A stretch of DNA of 64,000 nt from Caulobacter sp. BK020 (GCF_004342605.1 NZ_SLZL01000011.1:100868-164867), one strand, 5' to 3'. Shown: positions 19,148 through 28,785, counted from the stretch's first letter. Made by a program: numbers and translations. Notes: generated by a model from the sequence alone, not told the origin.

Positions 19148-20011
19148 CTACAGCGCGCCCATGACCGCCGTCGCGAACGCCGCCCCGTCGTCGTGGGCGT
19201 GCTCCAGGAACAGGTCCGGTTCGATGACCTCCAGCTCCATCAGCTGCGGCGTCCCGTCCAGCCCGCGGATCAGGTCGACCCGGGCGTAGGTCAGGGGCGC
19301 GCCGGCCGCCGCCAGGACCATCTCCGCGGCGTGCAGCGCCTCCGGCTCGGGCGCGACGCCGCTGACCTGGCCGCCGAACTGCGGCTGAACGCGGAAATCG
19401 CCGGCCACCGCCACCTTGGTCACCGCGTGGCTGAACACGCCGTCGAAATAGAACAGCGACAGCTCGCCCTCCTCGCCGACAGCCGGCAGGAACGGCTGGA
19501 TCAAGGCCGGGCCCGCCGTGCAGCCGGCCAGACCGTCGGCGTGGCGCAGCTTCACCGTGTCCTGCGAGCCGCCGGAGATCTGCGGCTTGGTCACCAGCAC
19601 GTCGACGCCGAACGCGTCGCGAGCGTGGTCCAGCGCCTCCATCGTCAGCCGGTCGACCGCGTGGGTGGGCACCACCGGCGCGCCCCTGGACGCCAGGTCG
19701 GCGAGATAGGTCTTGGTGGTGTTCCAGCGCAGCACCGGGGCCGGATTGGCCAGGCGCGCGCCGGCCGCTTCCAGGGCGTTCAGCCGGGCGAACCATTCGC
19801 CGGCCCGCAGGTGGTAGCCCCAGCTGAGCAGCGGCAGCACCAGGCGGGCGTCGTTTGTGTCGGCGTCGACCCAGCTGGCGGCCTGCACGCTCAGGCCCCG
19901 GGCGCGTAGCGGCGCGGCCAGACGCTCGAACAACGGCGACCAGCTACCGGCGAAGCGCGGCTCATCCGGCGCGGGGGTCAGGATCAGGACGTCGGTCAAG
20001 GCTAGGGTCAT
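19148..20011 (-). CDS. ATP-grasp domain protein (glutathione synthetase-like)
   Basis: 287 aa. N-terminal pre-ATP-grasp region, then VLVTKPQISGGSQDTVKL (phosphate-loop-like), LIQPFLPAVGEEGELSLFYFDG and a C-terminal LMELEVIEPDLFLEH matching the acidic Mg-binding segment of ATP-grasp ligases such as RimK/GshB relatives. It should join a carboxylate to an amine or thiol using ATP; substrate is not evident and no partner gene is adjacent. Start at 20011 (MTLALTDVLILTP) preferred over an upstream ATG at 20047. Confidence 0.75.
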   Translation of the reverse strand: MTLALTDVLILTPAPDEPRFAGSWSPLFERLAAPLRARGLSVQAASWVDADTNDARLVLPLLSWGYHLRAGEWFARLNALEAAGARLANPAPVLRWNTTKTYLADLASRGAPVVPTHAVDRLTMEALDHARDAFGVDVLVTKPQISGGSQDTVKLRHADGLAGCTAGPALIQPFLPAVGEEGELSLFYFDGVFSHAVTKVAVAGDFRVQPQFGGQVSGVAPEPEALHAAEMVLAAAGAPLTYARVDLIRGLDGTPQLMELEVIEPDLFLEHAHDDGAAFATAVMGAL

Positions 20012-20116
20012 GCCCCTGGCGGTAGAACGCCGCGACCCCGGGAGCAAGGCTCGCGTTGCCTTGCGGCCCCCGATCCGCTACTCCGCGCGCGTCACGCTAT
20101 CCGGAAAAGACCTTTC

Positions 20117-21106
20117 ATGACCGCTCTCTACGACGTCGCCGCCATCGGCAACGCCATCGTCGATGTCATCGCCCAGTGCGACGACGCCTTCCTGGAGCGG
20201 GAGGGCCTGGTGAAGGGCTCGATGGCCCTGATCGACCCAGCCCGCGCCGCCAGCCTGTACGAAGTGATGGCCGCCGGCATCGAGGCCTCGGGTGGTTCGG
20301 CCGCCAACACCGCCGCCGGCGTCGCCAGCTTCGGCGGCAAGGTCGCCTTCATCGGCAAGGTCGCCGACGACCAGCTGGGCAATGTGTTCCGCCACGACAT
20401 GAAGGCCATCGGCTGCGACTTCACCACGCCGCCCCTGGCCGAAGGCCCAGCCACGGCCCAGAGCCTGATCAACGTCACCGCCGACGCCCAGCGCACCATG
20501 TCGACCTATCTGGGCGCCTGCGTCGAGCTGAACCCGGCCGATGTCGATCCGGCGATCATCGAGGCCGCCCAATACTCCTATCTGGAAGGCTATCTGTTCG
20601 ACCCGCCCGAAGCGCGCCGCGCCTTCGCCAAGGCCGCCGCGCTCAGCCACGGCGCGGGCCGCAAGATCTCGATGACGCTGAGCGACAGTTTCATGGTCGA
20701 CCGCCACCGCGGCGCCCTGCTGGGTTTCATCGAGACCCAGTGCGACGTGGTCTTCGCCAACGAGGACGAGATCTGCTCGCTGTTCGAGACCACCGACTTC
20801 GACGCCGCCGTCAAGGCCCTGGCCGAGCGCGTCGAGATCGCCGCGATCACCCGCGGCGAAAAAGGCTCGATCGTCGCCTCCGGAGGAGCCTTGCACGAAA
20901 TCTCGGCCTATCCGGTGGAAAAAGTCGTGGACACGACCGGCGCTGGCGACCAATACGCCGCAGGTTTCCTCTACGGCCTCAGCCAAGGCCGCCCGCTGCC
21001 GGTCTGCGGCCAGCTGGGCAGCCTGGCCGCCGCCGAGGTGATCGACCACTACGGTCCGCGTCCGCAGGTTTCCCTGCGCGAGCTGGCCGTGAAGAACGGA
21101 CTCTAA
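20117..21106 (+). CDS. PfkB-family kinase, probable adenosine kinase
   Basis: 329 aa ribokinase-fold enzyme. Signature 1 region [30 protein letters not shown], and C-terminal signature [17 protein letters not shown] with the catalytic Asp in GAGD. Alphaproteobacterial relatives phosphorylate adenosine to AMP; that assignment follows from overall resemblance only. It sits 8 bases before hisB and is probably the first gene of the his transcription unit, which would make sense for purine balance with histidine synthesis (inference). Confidence 0.82.
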   Translation: MTALYDVAAIGNAIVDVIAQCDDAFLEREGLVKGSMALIDPARAASLYEVMAAGIEASGGSAANTAAGVASFGGKVAFIGKVADDQLGNVFRHDMKAIGCDFTTPPLAEGPATAQSLINVTADAQRTMSTYLGACVELNPADVDPAIIEAAQYSYLEGYLFDPPEARRAFAKAAALSHGAGRKISMTLSDSFMVDRHRGALLGFIETQCDVVFANEDEICSLFETTDFDAAVKALAERVEIAAITRGEKGSIVASGGALHEISAYPVEKVVDTTGAGDQYAAGFLYGLSQGRPLPVCGQLGSLAAAEVIDHYGPRPQVSLRELAVKNGL

Positions 21107-21114
21107 GGAAGCCC

Positions 21115-21705
21115 ATGGCCCGCACCGCTGAAGTGGTCCGCGAGACGAAGGAGACCCAGATCCGGGTCTGGATCGATCTCGACGGGACCGGCGCCTCGAC
21201 GATCTCCACCGGCATCGGGTTCTACGACCACATGCTGGAGAGCTTCGCGCGCCATGGCGGCTTCGACCTGAAGGTCGAAACCAAGGGCGACCTGCACATC
21301 GACATGCACCACACGGTCGAGGACACCGGCATCGTGCTGGGCCAGGCGATCCACAAGGCGCTGGACGGCTTCAAGGGGATCCGTCGGTTCGGCCACGCCT
21401 ATATCCCGATGGACGAGACCCTGACGCGCTGCGCCATCGACCTGTCCAACCGGCCCTACCTGATCTGGAAGGTCGACTTCAAGCGGCCCAAGGTCGGCGA
21501 GATGGACACCGAGCTGTTCAAGGAGTTCCACCACGCGTTCGCCATGAACTGCGGGGCGTGCGTGCACCTGGAGACCCTCTACGGCGACAACACCCACCAC
21601 GTCGCCGAGAGCGGGTTCAAGGCCCTGGCCCGGGCGCTGCGTCAGGCGGTCGAGATCGACCCCAAGACCGGCGGCCATGCCCCTTCCACCAAGGGCGTGC
21701 TGTAG
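21115..21705 (+). CDS. hisB: Imidazoleglycerol-phosphate dehydratase (HisB)
   Basis: 196 aa, monofunctional form. Converts imidazole-glycerol phosphate to imidazole-acetol phosphate, step 6 of histidine synthesis. Metal-binding histidine motifs [11 protein letters not shown] and the C-terminal EFHHAFAMN and DNTHHVAE are intact. ATG at 21115 follows AGGAAGCCC. Confidence 0.95.
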   Translation: MARTAEVVRETKETQIRVWIDLDGTGASTISTGIGFYDHMLESFARHGGFDLKVETKGDLHIDMHHTVEDTGIVLGQAIHKALDGFKGIRRFGHAYIPMDETLTRCAIDLSNRPYLIWKVDFKRPKVGEMDTELFKEFHHAFAMNCGACVHLETLYGDNTHHVAESGFKALARALRQAVEIDPKTGGHAPSTKGVL

Positions 21706-21717
21706 GAAACTGATTTC

Positions 21718-22359
21718 ATGCAGACCGTCGCCCTGATCGATTACGGGTCGGGCAACCTGCGCTCGGCCGAGAAGGCCCTGCGCGAGGCGGCCCGCCGCCA
21801 CGGCGTCGACGCCGACATCGTGGTCACCGCCGAGGCCGGGATCGTGGCCGCCGCCGACCGGGTCGTGCTGCCCGGCGTCGGGGCCTTCGCCTCATGCCGC
21901 GCGGGTCTGGACGCCTCGGGCGTCTACGAGGCCATGAACCAGGCCGTTCACGGCCGGGGCGCGCCGTTTCTGGGCATCTGCGTCGGCCACCAGCTGCTGG
22001 CCACCGAGGGCCTGGAGTTCGGCGTCACGCCGGGCCTCGACTGGATCCAGGGCCAGGTGAAGAAGCTGACGCCGAACGATCCGGCCCTGACCATTCCGCA
22101 CATGGGCTGGAACGCGATCGCCTTCGCCCGCGACCACGCCCTGTTCAGGGGCGTCGAGACCGGCGCCCACATGTACTACGCCAACTCCTTCGCCCTGACC
22201 CCGGCCGATCCGGCCGACGTGCTGGCCACGACCGATCACGGCGGCCCGTTCACGGCCGCTGTGGCCAAGGGCAATGTCGCGGGCGTACAGTTCCACCCCG
22301 AAAAATCCCAAGCCGCGGGGCTCGCCCTGCTCGCCAACTTCCTGGAATGGCGCCCATGA
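21718..22359 (+). CDS. hisH: Imidazole glycerol phosphate synthase, glutaminase subunit (HisH)
   Basis: 213 aa class I glutamine amidotransferase that delivers ammonia to HisF. Nucleophile Cys in [12 protein letters not shown]; His and Glu in [12 protein letters not shown]. Overlaps hisA by four bases. Confidence 0.96.
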   Translation: MQTVALIDYGSGNLRSAEKALREAARRHGVDADIVVTAEAGIVAAADRVVLPGVGAFASCRAGLDASGVYEAMNQAVHGRGAPFLGICVGHQLLATEGLEFGVTPGLDWIQGQVKKLTPNDPALTIPHMGWNAIAFARDHALFRGVETGAHMYYANSFALTPADPADVLATTDHGGPFTAAVAKGNVAGVQFHPEKSQAAGLALLANFLEWRP

Positions 22360-23081
22360 TCCTCTATCCCGCCATCGACCTGAAGGACGGCCAGTGCGTG
22401 CGCTTGCTGCACGGCGACATGGACAAGGCCACGGTGTTCAACACCAGCCCCGCCGACCAGGCCGAGCGGTTCGTCAAGGACGGCTTCTCGTGGCTGCATG
22501 TGGTCGACTTGAACGGCGCCATCGAGGGCAAGTCGGTCAACACCGCCGCCGTGCAGTCGATCCTGGAAGCCATCTCGATCCCAGTGCAGCTGGGCGGCGG
22601 CATCCGCACCCTGGCGGGCGTCGAGGCCTGGATCGAGGCCGGCGTCTCCCGCGTGATCCTGGGCACGGTCGCGGTCCACGACCCCGACCTGGTCCGCAAG
22701 GCCGCCCGCCTGTGGCCCGAACAGATCGCCGTGGCCGTCGACGTGCGCGACGGCAAGGTGGCGGTCGACGGCTGGACGGGCCTGTCGGACCTGGACGCCA
22801 TCACCCTGGGCAAGCGCTTCGAGGATGTGGGCGTGGCCGCGCTGATCGTCACCGACATCAGCCGCGACGGCGCCCTGACCGGCGTCAATGTCGAGGGCGT
22901 GGGCGAACTGGCCGACGCCGTCTCGATCCCGGTCATCGCCTCGGGCGGCGTCGCCTCGGTGGCCGACATCGAGCGGCTGAAGGCCCGTCCGGGCGTCGAG
23001 ATCGCCGGCGCCATCCTGGGCCGCTCGCTCTACGCCGGCACGATCAAGCCGGCCGAAGCCCTGACCATAGCGGCCGCCTGA
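22356..23081 (+). CDS. hisA: ProFAR isomerase (HisA)
   Basis: 241 aa TIM barrel. N-terminal [16 protein letters not shown] with the catalytic Asp and second Asp in [12 protein letters not shown]; phosphate loops GGGIR and ASGGVAS. Starts inside the hisH stop and ends in the hisF start (TGATG). Confidence 0.96.
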   Translation: MILYPAIDLKDGQCVRLLHGDMDKATVFNTSPADQAERFVKDGFSWLHVVDLNGAIEGKSVNTAAVQSILEAISIPVQLGGGIRTLAGVEAWIEAGVSRVILGTVAVHDPDLVRKAARLWPEQIAVAVDVRDGKVAVDGWTGLSDLDAITLGKRFEDVGVAALIVTDISRDGALTGVNVEGVGELADAVSIPVIASGGVASVADIERLKARPGVEIAGAILGRSLYAGTIKPAEALTIAAA

Positions 23082-23863
23082 TGCTGAAGACCCGGATCAT
23101 TCCTTGCCTGGACGTCAAGGACGGCCGGGTGGTCAAGGGGGTCAATTTCGTGGCCCTGCGCGACGCCGGCGACCCGGTGGAGCAAGCCCGCGCCTATGAC
23201 GCGGCCGGAGCCGACGAGCTGATGTTCCTGGACATCACCGCCTCCAGCGAAGGCCGCGGCCTGATCCTCGACGTGATCGCCCGCACGGCCGAAGTCTGCT
23301 TCATGCCGGTGTCGGTCGGGGGCGGCGTACGCCAGGTGTCGGACATGCGCCGCCTGCTGCTGGCCGGCGCCGACAAGGTCTCGGTCAACACCGCCGCCGT
23401 CGAGAATCCCGACCTGGTCGCGGCCGGGGCCGACGCCTTCGGCGCTCAGTGCGTGGTGGTGGCCATCGACGCCAAGGCCCGCGCGGACGGCTCGGGCTGG
23501 AATGTCTGGACCTATGGCGGCCGCAAGGACACCGGCATCGACGTGGTCGACTGGGCCGCCAAGGTCGTCGAGCGCGGGGCGGGCGAGATCCTGCTGACCT
23601 CGATGGACCGCGACGGGGCCAAGATCGGCTACGATATCCCGCTGCTGAAGGCCGTGACCGGCGCGGTGACCGTACCGGTGATCGCCTCGGGCGGAGCCGG
23701 CAACACCGACCACCTAGTGGAAGCCGCCCGCGACGGCCACGCCGCCGCCGTGCTGGCCGCCTCGATCTTCCACTTCGGCGAGATCAGCGTCGGCGAGGCC
23801 AAGCGGGCCATGGCCCAGGCCGGCATTCCCGTGCGCCTGGACGACCTGAGGGGGGCCGCCTGA
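23081..23863 (+). CDS. hisF: Imidazole glycerol phosphate synthase cyclase subunit (HisF)
   Basis: 260 aa TIM barrel, homologous to His[19 protein letters not shown] and [15 protein letters not shown] carry the two catalytic aspartates. Forms the synthase with HisH. One-base overlaps with hisA and hisE point to a tightly coupled operon. Confidence 0.97.
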   Translation: MLKTRIIPCLDVKDGRVVKGVNFVALRDAGDPVEQARAYDAAGADELMFLDITASSEGRGLILDVIARTAEVCFMPVSVGGGVRQVSDMRRLLLAGADKVSVNTAAVENPDLVAAGADAFGAQCVVVAIDAKARADGSGWNVWTYGGRKDTGIDVVDWAAKVVERGAGEILLTSMDRDGAKIGYDIPLLKAVTGAVTVPVIASGGAGNTDHLVEAARDGHAAAVLAASIFHFGEISVGEAKRAMAQAGIPVRLDDLRGAA

Positions 23864-24213
23864 TGGACGCTCAAACGCGCACGCTGTTCGAGGTCCTGGA
23901 GCGCCTGGCGACGACGATCGAGACCCGCAAGGGCGGCGACCCGGCGACCTCCTACACCGCCAAACTGCTGAACGACCCGACCCTGGCCGCCAAGAAGCTG
24001 GGCGAGGAAGCCGTCGAGACGGTGATCGCCGCCGTGGCCTTGAATTCTGAGCGAGGGGGACCGGACGCCCTGGCGGCCGAGAGCGCCGACCTGCTGTACC
24101 ACTGGCTGGCCCTGATGGCCGCCTCGGGCGTGTCTCTGGATGCGGTGGCCGAGAAGCTGGCGGCCCGCGAAGGCACGTCAGGCCTCGCCGAGAAGGCTTC
24201 GCGGAAGTCCTAG
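23863..24213 (+). CDS. hisE: Phosphoribosyl-ATP pyrophosphatase (HisE)
   Basis: 116 aa MazG-like all-alpha pyrophosphatase, step 2 of histidine synthesis. KKLGEEAVETVIAA carries the acidic metal-binding motif and SADLLYHWLAL the second. A separate HisE, not fused to HisI. Last gene of the unit; a strong double palindrome follows immediately. Confidence 0.95.
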   Translation: MDAQTRTLFEVLERLATTIETRKGGDPATSYTAKLLNDPTLAAKKLGEEAVETVIAAVALNSERGGPDALAAESADLLYHWLALMAASGVSLDAVAEKLAAREGTSGLAEKASRKS

Positions 24214-24315
24214 AGCATCGCGCGGAAAAGTGGATGCCGGTTTTCCGCAAAAGCGATGCGAAAACAAAAATCTAGAGCAAGTCGTGCGATTCCTATGTCG
24301 CGCGATTTGCTCTAG
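24214..24315. repeat. Double palindrome (RIME-like alphaproteobacterial intergenic repeat)
   Basis: Two stem-loops fill the gap between convergent hisE and DUF4337. Stem 1: GCATCGC (24215-24221) and GCGGAAAA (24222-24229) pair with TTTTCCGC (24241-24248) and GCGATGC (24253-24259). Stem 2: CTAGAGCAA at 24272 onward pairs with TTGCTCTAG ending near 24315, reaching into the DUF4337 stop codon. The composition resembles the rhizobial RIME/motif-C repeats. Probably also terminates both converging transcripts. Confidence 0.8.
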
Positions 24316-24884
24316 CCCAGCAGCTTGCCGAGCCAGGCCGAGTGCAGGCTCCAGCCCAGGAAGCCGGCCAGGCCCATCACCACGCCCAGCGCGCCGAACG
24401 CCCAGGACGCCCACAGCGCCGCCGGCGTCTCGACCAGCGCCGCCACCGCCGCGATCGAGACGGCGATGGAGATCAGGGCGTCGGAGGCGTCGAACTGGTC
24501 GTCATGGACGTTCAGCGCGTCGTACTGGCCGGCATAGCCCTCGGCCCTGGCCTTGAGCGACGGGATCTCGGCCCTGTACTTGCCGATCTCGGCCTCCAGC
24601 CGGGCGGCTTCGACGGTCGCGGCGGCGCGCGTCGCCTCGCCGCCCGACAGCGCCAGCAGCCGCGCCTGGGTCACGGCCGTTTCATCGATGTGCAGCTTGG
24701 TCTTGGTGGCCTGGTACTCGTTCCAGGCGTCGACGCCGTCCGACTGGGCCTGCTGCATGGCCTGGACGATGTTGCCGTCCTTGACGCCGCACAGGCCCAT
24801 GAAGATCGACAGGACGACCACCGTGATCGCCACCTGCCGGTTGAGGCGCTTGTCCTTGGCCTCGGCGCCGATTTCGATGTCCAT
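24312..24884 (-). CDS. DUF4337 family membrane protein
   Basis: 190 aa. One N-terminal membrane helix (VAITVVVLSIFMGLCGVKDGNIVQAMQ), a central alpha-helical coiled coil (about residues 50-120), and two C-terminal helices (ALISIAVSIAAVAALVETPAALW and WAFGALGVVMGLAGFLGWSL). This pattern is DUF4337, function unknown. Alone between the repeat element and the smr gene. Confidence 0.82.
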   Translation of the reverse strand: MDIEIGAEAKDKRLNRQVAITVVVLSIFMGLCGVKDGNIVQAMQQAQSDGVDAWNEYQATKTKLHIDETAVTQARLLALSGGEATRAAATVEAARLEAEIGKYRAEIPSLKARAEGYAGQYDALNVHDDQFDASDALISIAVSIAAVAALVETPAALWASWAFGALGVVMGLAGFLGWSLHSAWLGKLLG

Positions 24885-24948
24885 GTCGCCTCTCCGGAAC
24901 CGGTGAAGCTTGACGCCGAGATTTTGGCGAACCCGCGGCGATGCCGGG

Positions 24949-25488
24949 TCAGATCTTCGGCGGTCGCCGCTTCAGGGCCACGTACAGCGCCCCGTCGCCG
25001 CCATGGCGCTTGTCGGCCGGCGACACCCCGGCGACGATGTCGCGCAGGGCCGGGTCGGCCAGCCATTCGGGTGTGCGCGCCCGCAGGACGCCGACCCCCA
25101 GCTTGCCCTTGCCGGTGACCACCAGGGCCGCGCGGTGGCCGTCCTCCCATGCGCGGCGCAGGAAGGCCTCCAGCACCGGCCGGGCGCGGTCCTGGTCCAG
25201 GCCATGCAGGTCGAGGCGGGCGTCCAGCGGCGCCTGCTCGCGGACGATCTTGCGGCGGCGGTTGGGCTCGATGCCCTCCAGCGGACCCGGCGCGCGCTTT
25301 GTCTCCACCGGCTTGGTGGTCGTGGGATCGACCAGCAGCGGAGCGATCGGCTGCAGGCTGGTCGGTTGGACCAGCGACTTCTCGGCCTTGGGCGTCCAGC
25401 CCGCCGCCTTGCGGGTCGGCTTGGCCTTGACCGTGGCCGTGACCATGCCCCACAGGCGCATTTCGTCGTGGCGCGGGGGGCGCTTCAC
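24949..25488 (-). CDS. Smr-domain protein (MutS2 C-terminal-like endonuclease)
   Basis: 179 aa. The C-terminal Smr domain (about residues 95-179) shows LDLHGLDQDRARPVLEAFLRRA and VVTGKGKLGVGVLRARTPEWL, with the LDLHG and TGKG motifs of the nicking/RNA-cleaving family. I place the start at a GTG at 25488, four bases after the mltA stop with AAGG upstream; the first internal ATG (25461) would cut conserved residues, and longer readings run inside mltA. Co-transcribed with mltA and the Tim44-like gene. Confidence 0.85.
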   Translation of the reverse strand: MKRPPRHDEMRLWGMVTATVKAKPTRKAAGWTPKAEKSLVQPTSLQPIAPLLVDPTTTKPVETKRAPGPLEGIEPNRRRKIVREQAPLDARLDLHGLDQDRARPVLEAFLRRAWEDGHRAALVVTGKGKLGVGVLRARTPEWLADPALRDIVAGVSPADKRHGGDGALYVALKRRPPKI

Positions 25489-25492
25489 CGCC

Positions 25493-26644
25493 TTAGCCCC
25501 CCCCTGATCGAACTCGGGGAACCAGGCGATAGAGCCGCAGGTCGTGGCGCACGCGGCCGGCTTCCGCCCCGGCCGCCGGGCCCGTGCCGGTGTAGAGATC
25601 GGCCCGCACGTCGCCCTTGATCGCGCCGCCGACGTCCAGGGCCACCGCCAAGCGGCGATAGGTCGGGAAGGCGCCCGCCAGTTTCGGCGCACTGGCGTCC
25701 AGCCAGAACAGCTCGCCCATCGCGTGCTTGCCGGGATCCACGGCGATCGCGCGGCCGGGCGGCAGCGGCACGCCCGCCGCGCCCACCGCCTGCTTGCCGT
25801 CGTCCGGCAGGGTCTGGAAGAACACGTAGCGCGGGTTCAGCCGCATGATCGCGTCGGCCTCGGGTCCGCGATGGTCGGCCAGCCAGGCGCGGATCGCGTC
25901 GCCGGACGTGTTGTCGTCGGGCAGCAGGCCGCGGTCGCGCATGGGCGTGGCGATGCCGACGAACGGCCGGCCGTTATGGGCCGCGAACGCCGCGCGCACC
26001 CGCCGGCCGTCGGGCAGGACCAGCACGCCCGAGCCCTGGATCTGCAGGAAGAACAGGTCCTCCGGCCGCATCCAGGCCAGGGGACGGGACTCCGGCATGG
26101 CCTCGATGGCCGCCCGGTCGGGATAGGGCAGCACCTGGCCGCCCTCGATCTCGCCGGCCACCTTCTTGCCGACGAGGCCCGGATCGAACTGGGCCAGGTC
26201 CAGGGTGACCAGGTCGGCCGGCTTGCCGCGCATCGGGGCGCTGAACTCGGCCGAACGCGACATGCGCGCCTCGTATTCCGGCGCGAAATAGGCGGTCAGC
26301 AGGCCTTGGCCGGGGATGGCCTCGGGACGGAAATTGGCTTCCAGGAAGCGGCGGGCGTCATCGTCGTTCCAGGCCGGCTCGGCCCGGGCCTTGCGGCAAA
26401 CCTCGGCCAGGGCCGGATCCTTGGCCGCGCCGCAGCCCTGGCGGAAGGCGTCCAGGGCGCCCAGATGGTCTTCCTGCGCCCAGCCGGCCAGATCGCTGAA
26501 CGACACGGGCGTCGCAGGAGCGGTGTGCGTGACCAGCGGCGGGGTCGTCCCCGGCGTGACGGGACCCGCCGGCCGGACCGGCGCGGTCGTACAGGCCGCC
26601 AGCGCCAGCAAGGCGAAGGCGACGACCAGGACCTGACGCGGCAT
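25493..26644 (-). CDS. mltA: Membrane-bound lytic murein transglycosylase A (MltA)
   Basis: 383 aa. Lipoprotein signal MPRQVLVVAFALLALAACTT with lipobox LAAC, so it is anchored in the outer membrane. The MltA domain (GLLTAYFAPEYEARMSRS) and the C-terminal 3D domain with AIAVDPGKHAMGELFWLDA and DVGGAIKGDVRADLYTG, carrying the catalytic and structural aspartates, are complete. It cleaves peptidoglycan to 1,6-anhydro-muropeptides. One-base overlap with the upstream Tim44-like gene. Confidence 0.94.
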   Translation of the reverse strand: MPRQVLVVAFALLALAACTTAPVRPAGPVTPGTTPPLVTHTAPATPVSFSDLAGWAQEDHLGALDAFRQGCGAAKDPALAEVCRKARAEPAWNDDDARRFLEANFRPEAIPGQGLLTAYFAPEYEARMSRSAEFSAPMRGKPADLVTLDLAQFDPGLVGKKVAGEIEGGQVLPYPDRAAIEAMPESRPLAWMRPEDLFFLQIQGSGVLVLPDGRRVRAAFAAHNGRPFVGIATPMRDRGLLPDDNTSGDAIRAWLADHRGPEADAIMRLNPRYVFFQTLPDDGKQAVGAAGVPLPPGRAIAVDPGKHAMGELFWLDASAPKLAGAFPTYRRLAVALDVGGAIKGDVRADLYTGTGPAAGAEAGRVRHDLRLYRLVPRVRSGGG

Positions 26645-27243
26645 CACGCCTCCGCGACGTCGACGCGGACCAGGGTCCAGTTCGGGTTGCGGCTCTTCAG
26701 ATCGCGCTGGAAGGTCCACAGGTCGGCGGTGCGGCGATCGTCGACCGCTTCGCCCTCGGCGCTGGTCGAGCGGGTGCGGATCTCGGCCAGGATGCGGACC
26801 ACCGCCTTGGCGGCGTCGCCCTCGACAGTCACGGAGTCCAGGTCGGTGCGCGGCGTGACCAGGAATTCGGCCGTCTCGGTGCGGTTCTGGGCCTCGCGGG
26901 CGGCGATGGCGGTCTCGAAATTGGTCATGACCTCCGCCGACAGCAGCGGCCGCAGCGTTTCGCGGTCGCCCGCGGCGAAGGCCTTGACGATCATCTCATA
27001 GGCCTGGCGCGCGCCGCCGAGGAAATGGCCGACGTCGAAGTCGGTCTGGCGCGCCCGCAGGGCGGCGATGCCCGACAGGGCTTCCGGCGGCGCTTCGGGA
27101 GCCTTCAGGTCACGCTGCGGCGCGTTGGCGGGAACCACCGCCGGCGCGTCTTCGGGCTGGCGTCCAACCCGGCGCCCAAGGGTGGCGTAGAGCTGGTAGA
27201 GGACGACCGCGGCCAGGGCCGCCAGGATAATCCATTCAAACAC
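26644..27243 (-). CDS. Tim44/TimA-like membrane-anchored protein
   Basis: 199 aa. N-terminal membrane anchor (FEWIILAALAAVVLYQLYATLG), a short proline-rich linker and a Tim44-like domain from about residue 65 (AYEMIVKAFAAGDRETLRPLLSAEVMTNFETAI). In alphaproteobacteria such proteins are relatives of the mitochondrial import factor Tim44 and often sit between secB and mltA, as here. Role in protein export or envelope assembly is inferred. Divergent from secB. Confidence 0.85.
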   Translation of the reverse strand: MFEWIILAALAAVVLYQLYATLGRRVGRQPEDAPAVVPANAPQRDLKAPEAPPEALSGIAALRARQTDFDVGHFLGGARQAYEMIVKAFAAGDRETLRPLLSAEVMTNFETAIAAREAQNRTETAEFLVTPRTDLDSVTVEGDAAKAVVRILAEIRTRSTSAEGEAVDDRRTADLWTFQRDLKSRNPNWTLVRVDVAEA

Positions 27244-27278
27244 GATATCTTCCGCTCATTCGGCCTAGGCCCCCGGTC

Positions 27279-27318
27279 CGTACCTATATAGGCCATAACG
27301 GGCTCGCGCGTCAGGCGC
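27279..27318 (-). promoter_or_regulatory. Candidate housekeeping promoter for the Tim44-mltA-smr unit
   Basis: On the minus strand CTGACGC is followed about 15 bases later by CCTATATA, a fair fit to the Caulobacter sigma-73 consensus (TTGACGS, 10-14 base spacer, GCTANAWC). A CCTATATAGG palindrome also occurs before the NtrZ-like gene (about 31064). Weak evidence without transcript data. Confidence 0.3.
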
Positions 27319-27405
27319 CTGGCGTTGCGCGCCAGCCGCCCCCGTGTTAGCAGCCCGGCTCTCTCCTAGCGGCCCATTTCGACGCCGAATACGGATTTAT
27401 CGCTC

Positions 27406-27900
27406 ATGACCGACACCACCGCCGCTCCGCCCGCCGCTTCCGAAGACGGCGCGCCCGGCGAAACCGGCATCCGCATCATCGCCCAGTTCGTGCGCGACTT
27501 CTCGTTCGAGAGCCCGCATGCCCCCGACTCCCTGCGCGCCGGCGGCGCGCCGCCGGCCATCGACATGGGCGTCGAGATGAACGCCCGCGGTCGTCCGGAC
27601 GGCCTGTTCGAGGTGGATCTGAAGCTGTCGGCCCGCGCGACGCGCGACGAGCAGCCGGTGTTCCACGTCGAGGTGATGTACGGCGGCCTGTTCCACATCG
27701 CCGGCGTGCCGGAAGACCAGCTGGAGCCGGTGCTGCTGATCGAGTGCCCGCGCTTCCTGTTCCCCTACGCCCGCCGCCTGATCTCGGACGTCACCACCGA
27801 AGGCGGCTTCCCGCCGTTCCTGATCGACCCGATCGACTTCGCCGGCGTCTACGCCGCCCGCAAGGCCCAGGCCGAGGGCGTGGTGGTCGGCAACGCCTGA
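27406..27900 (+). CDS. secB: Protein-export chaperone SecB
   Basis: 164 aa tetrameric cytosolic chaperone keeping preproteins unfolded for SecA. Conserved start [17 protein letters not shown], central [32 protein letters not shown] and C-terminal [20 protein letters not shown] are all present. Followed by a strong intrinsic terminator. Confidence 0.97.
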   Translation: MTDTTAAPPAASEDGAPGETGIRIIAQFVRDFSFESPHAPDSLRAGGAPPAIDMGVEMNARGRPDGLFEVDLKLSARATRDEQPVFHVEVMYGGLFHIAGVPEDQLEPVLLIECPRFLFPYARRLISDVTTEGGFPPFLIDPIDFAGVYAARKAQAEGVVVGNA

Positions 27901-27928
27901 TCACGGCCAGAGCCAGAGCGCTGAATTG

Positions 27929-27965
27929 AAAAGCCCCGGCCGTTTCGAGCGGCCGGGGCTTTTTC
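27929..27965 (+). terminator. Intrinsic terminator of secB
   Basis: Perfect GC-rich stem AAGCCCCGGCCG / CGGCCGGGGCTT with a seven-base loop TTTCGAG, followed by TTTTTC. The upstream A-run makes it potentially bidirectional. Confidence 0.92.
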
Positions 27966-27978
27966 TTTGGCTGGGTCT

Positions 27979-28004
27979 GGGGACAGGCGCATGCGCCTGT
28001 CCCC
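27979..28004. repeat. Perfect 26-base palindrome between secB and cenR
   Basis: Arm GGGGACAGGCGCA followed directly by its reverse complement, with no loop. It lies between the secB terminator and the cenR stop codon. A degenerate relative (GGGGACAGGCG ... CGCCTATCCCC) is at 58858-58884 between ftsK and lolA, so this is probably a dispersed repeat family. Confidence 0.85.
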
Positions 28005-28015
28005 AACCTTGCTCA

Positions 28016-28702
28016 TCAGGGCTGCAATCGGTAGCCGCCCATCTCCGTGATCAGAATCCGCGCCACGGCCGGATCCGGCTCGATTTTCTGGCGCAGGCGG
28101 TAGACGTGGGTCTCCAGCGTGTGGGTGGTGACGCCGGCGTTGTAGCCCCAGACCTCGGTCAGCAGCTCCTCGCGCGACACCGGCTTGGAGCCGGCGCGAT
28201 AGAGGTACTTCAGGATGTTGGTTTCCTTCTCGGTCAGCCGGACCTTCTTCTGCTTCTCGTCGATCAGCAGCTTGGCCGATGGCCGGAACTCATAGGGTCC
28301 GATCCGGAACAGGGCGTCTTCCGACGCCTCGTAGCTGCGAAGCTGGGCGCGGATGCGGGCCAGCAGCACGCCGAAGCGGAAGGGCTTGGTCACATAGTCG
28401 TTGGCGCCCGACTCCAGGCCCAGGATGGTGTCGCTGTCGCTGGCCGCCGCCGTCAGCATGATCACCGGCGCGGTGACGCCGTTCTTGCGCATCAGGCGAC
28501 AGGCCTCGCGGCCGTCCATGTCGGGCAGGTCGACGTCCAGCAGGACCAGGTCTGGCTTGAGGTCCCGGGCCATCCGCACGCCTTCGCCGGCCGTGGGCGC
28601 CTCGGCGACCGCGAACTCCTCGTGGAGGGCGAGCTGCTCGGCCAGAGCCCCGCGCAGATCATCGTCGTCGTCGACCAGGAGAAGGGTTTTGCGTTGCGCC
28701 AT
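28016..28702 (-). CDS. cenR: OmpR-family response regulator, probable cell envelope regulator CenR
   Basis: 228 aa. Receiver domain (1-120) with acidic pocket DDDDD (11-15), phospho-acceptor D56 in LLDVDLPDMDG and Lys in VTKPFRFG; winged-helix DNA-binding domain (about 130-225) ending ILITEMGGYRLQP. No kinase is adjacent. The position between secB and an L,D-transpeptidase, a few genes from ntrZ-leuS-parB, matches what I recall for essential C. crescentus CenR, which with kinase CenK governs envelope integrity. Start at 28702; 28714 is an alternative. Confidence 0.8.
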   Translation of the reverse strand: MAQRKTLLLVDDDDDLRGALAEQLALHEEFAVAEAPTAGEGVRMARDLKPDLVLLDVDLPDMDGREACRLMRKNGVTAPVIMLTAAASDSDTILGLESGANDYVTKPFRFGVLLARIRAQLRSYEASEDALFRIGPYEFRPSAKLLIDEKQKKVRLTEKETNILKYLYRAGSKPVSREELLTEVWGYNAGVTTHTLETHVYRLRQKIEPDPAVARILITEMGGYRLQP

Positions 28703-28785
28703 AGCCGCGAACATGCACCGCTGCGGCCCCCGGCGCCAAGGGCGGTTCTCGCTCGCCGCGCCGCAACGTCCCTGGAGACCCCGTC

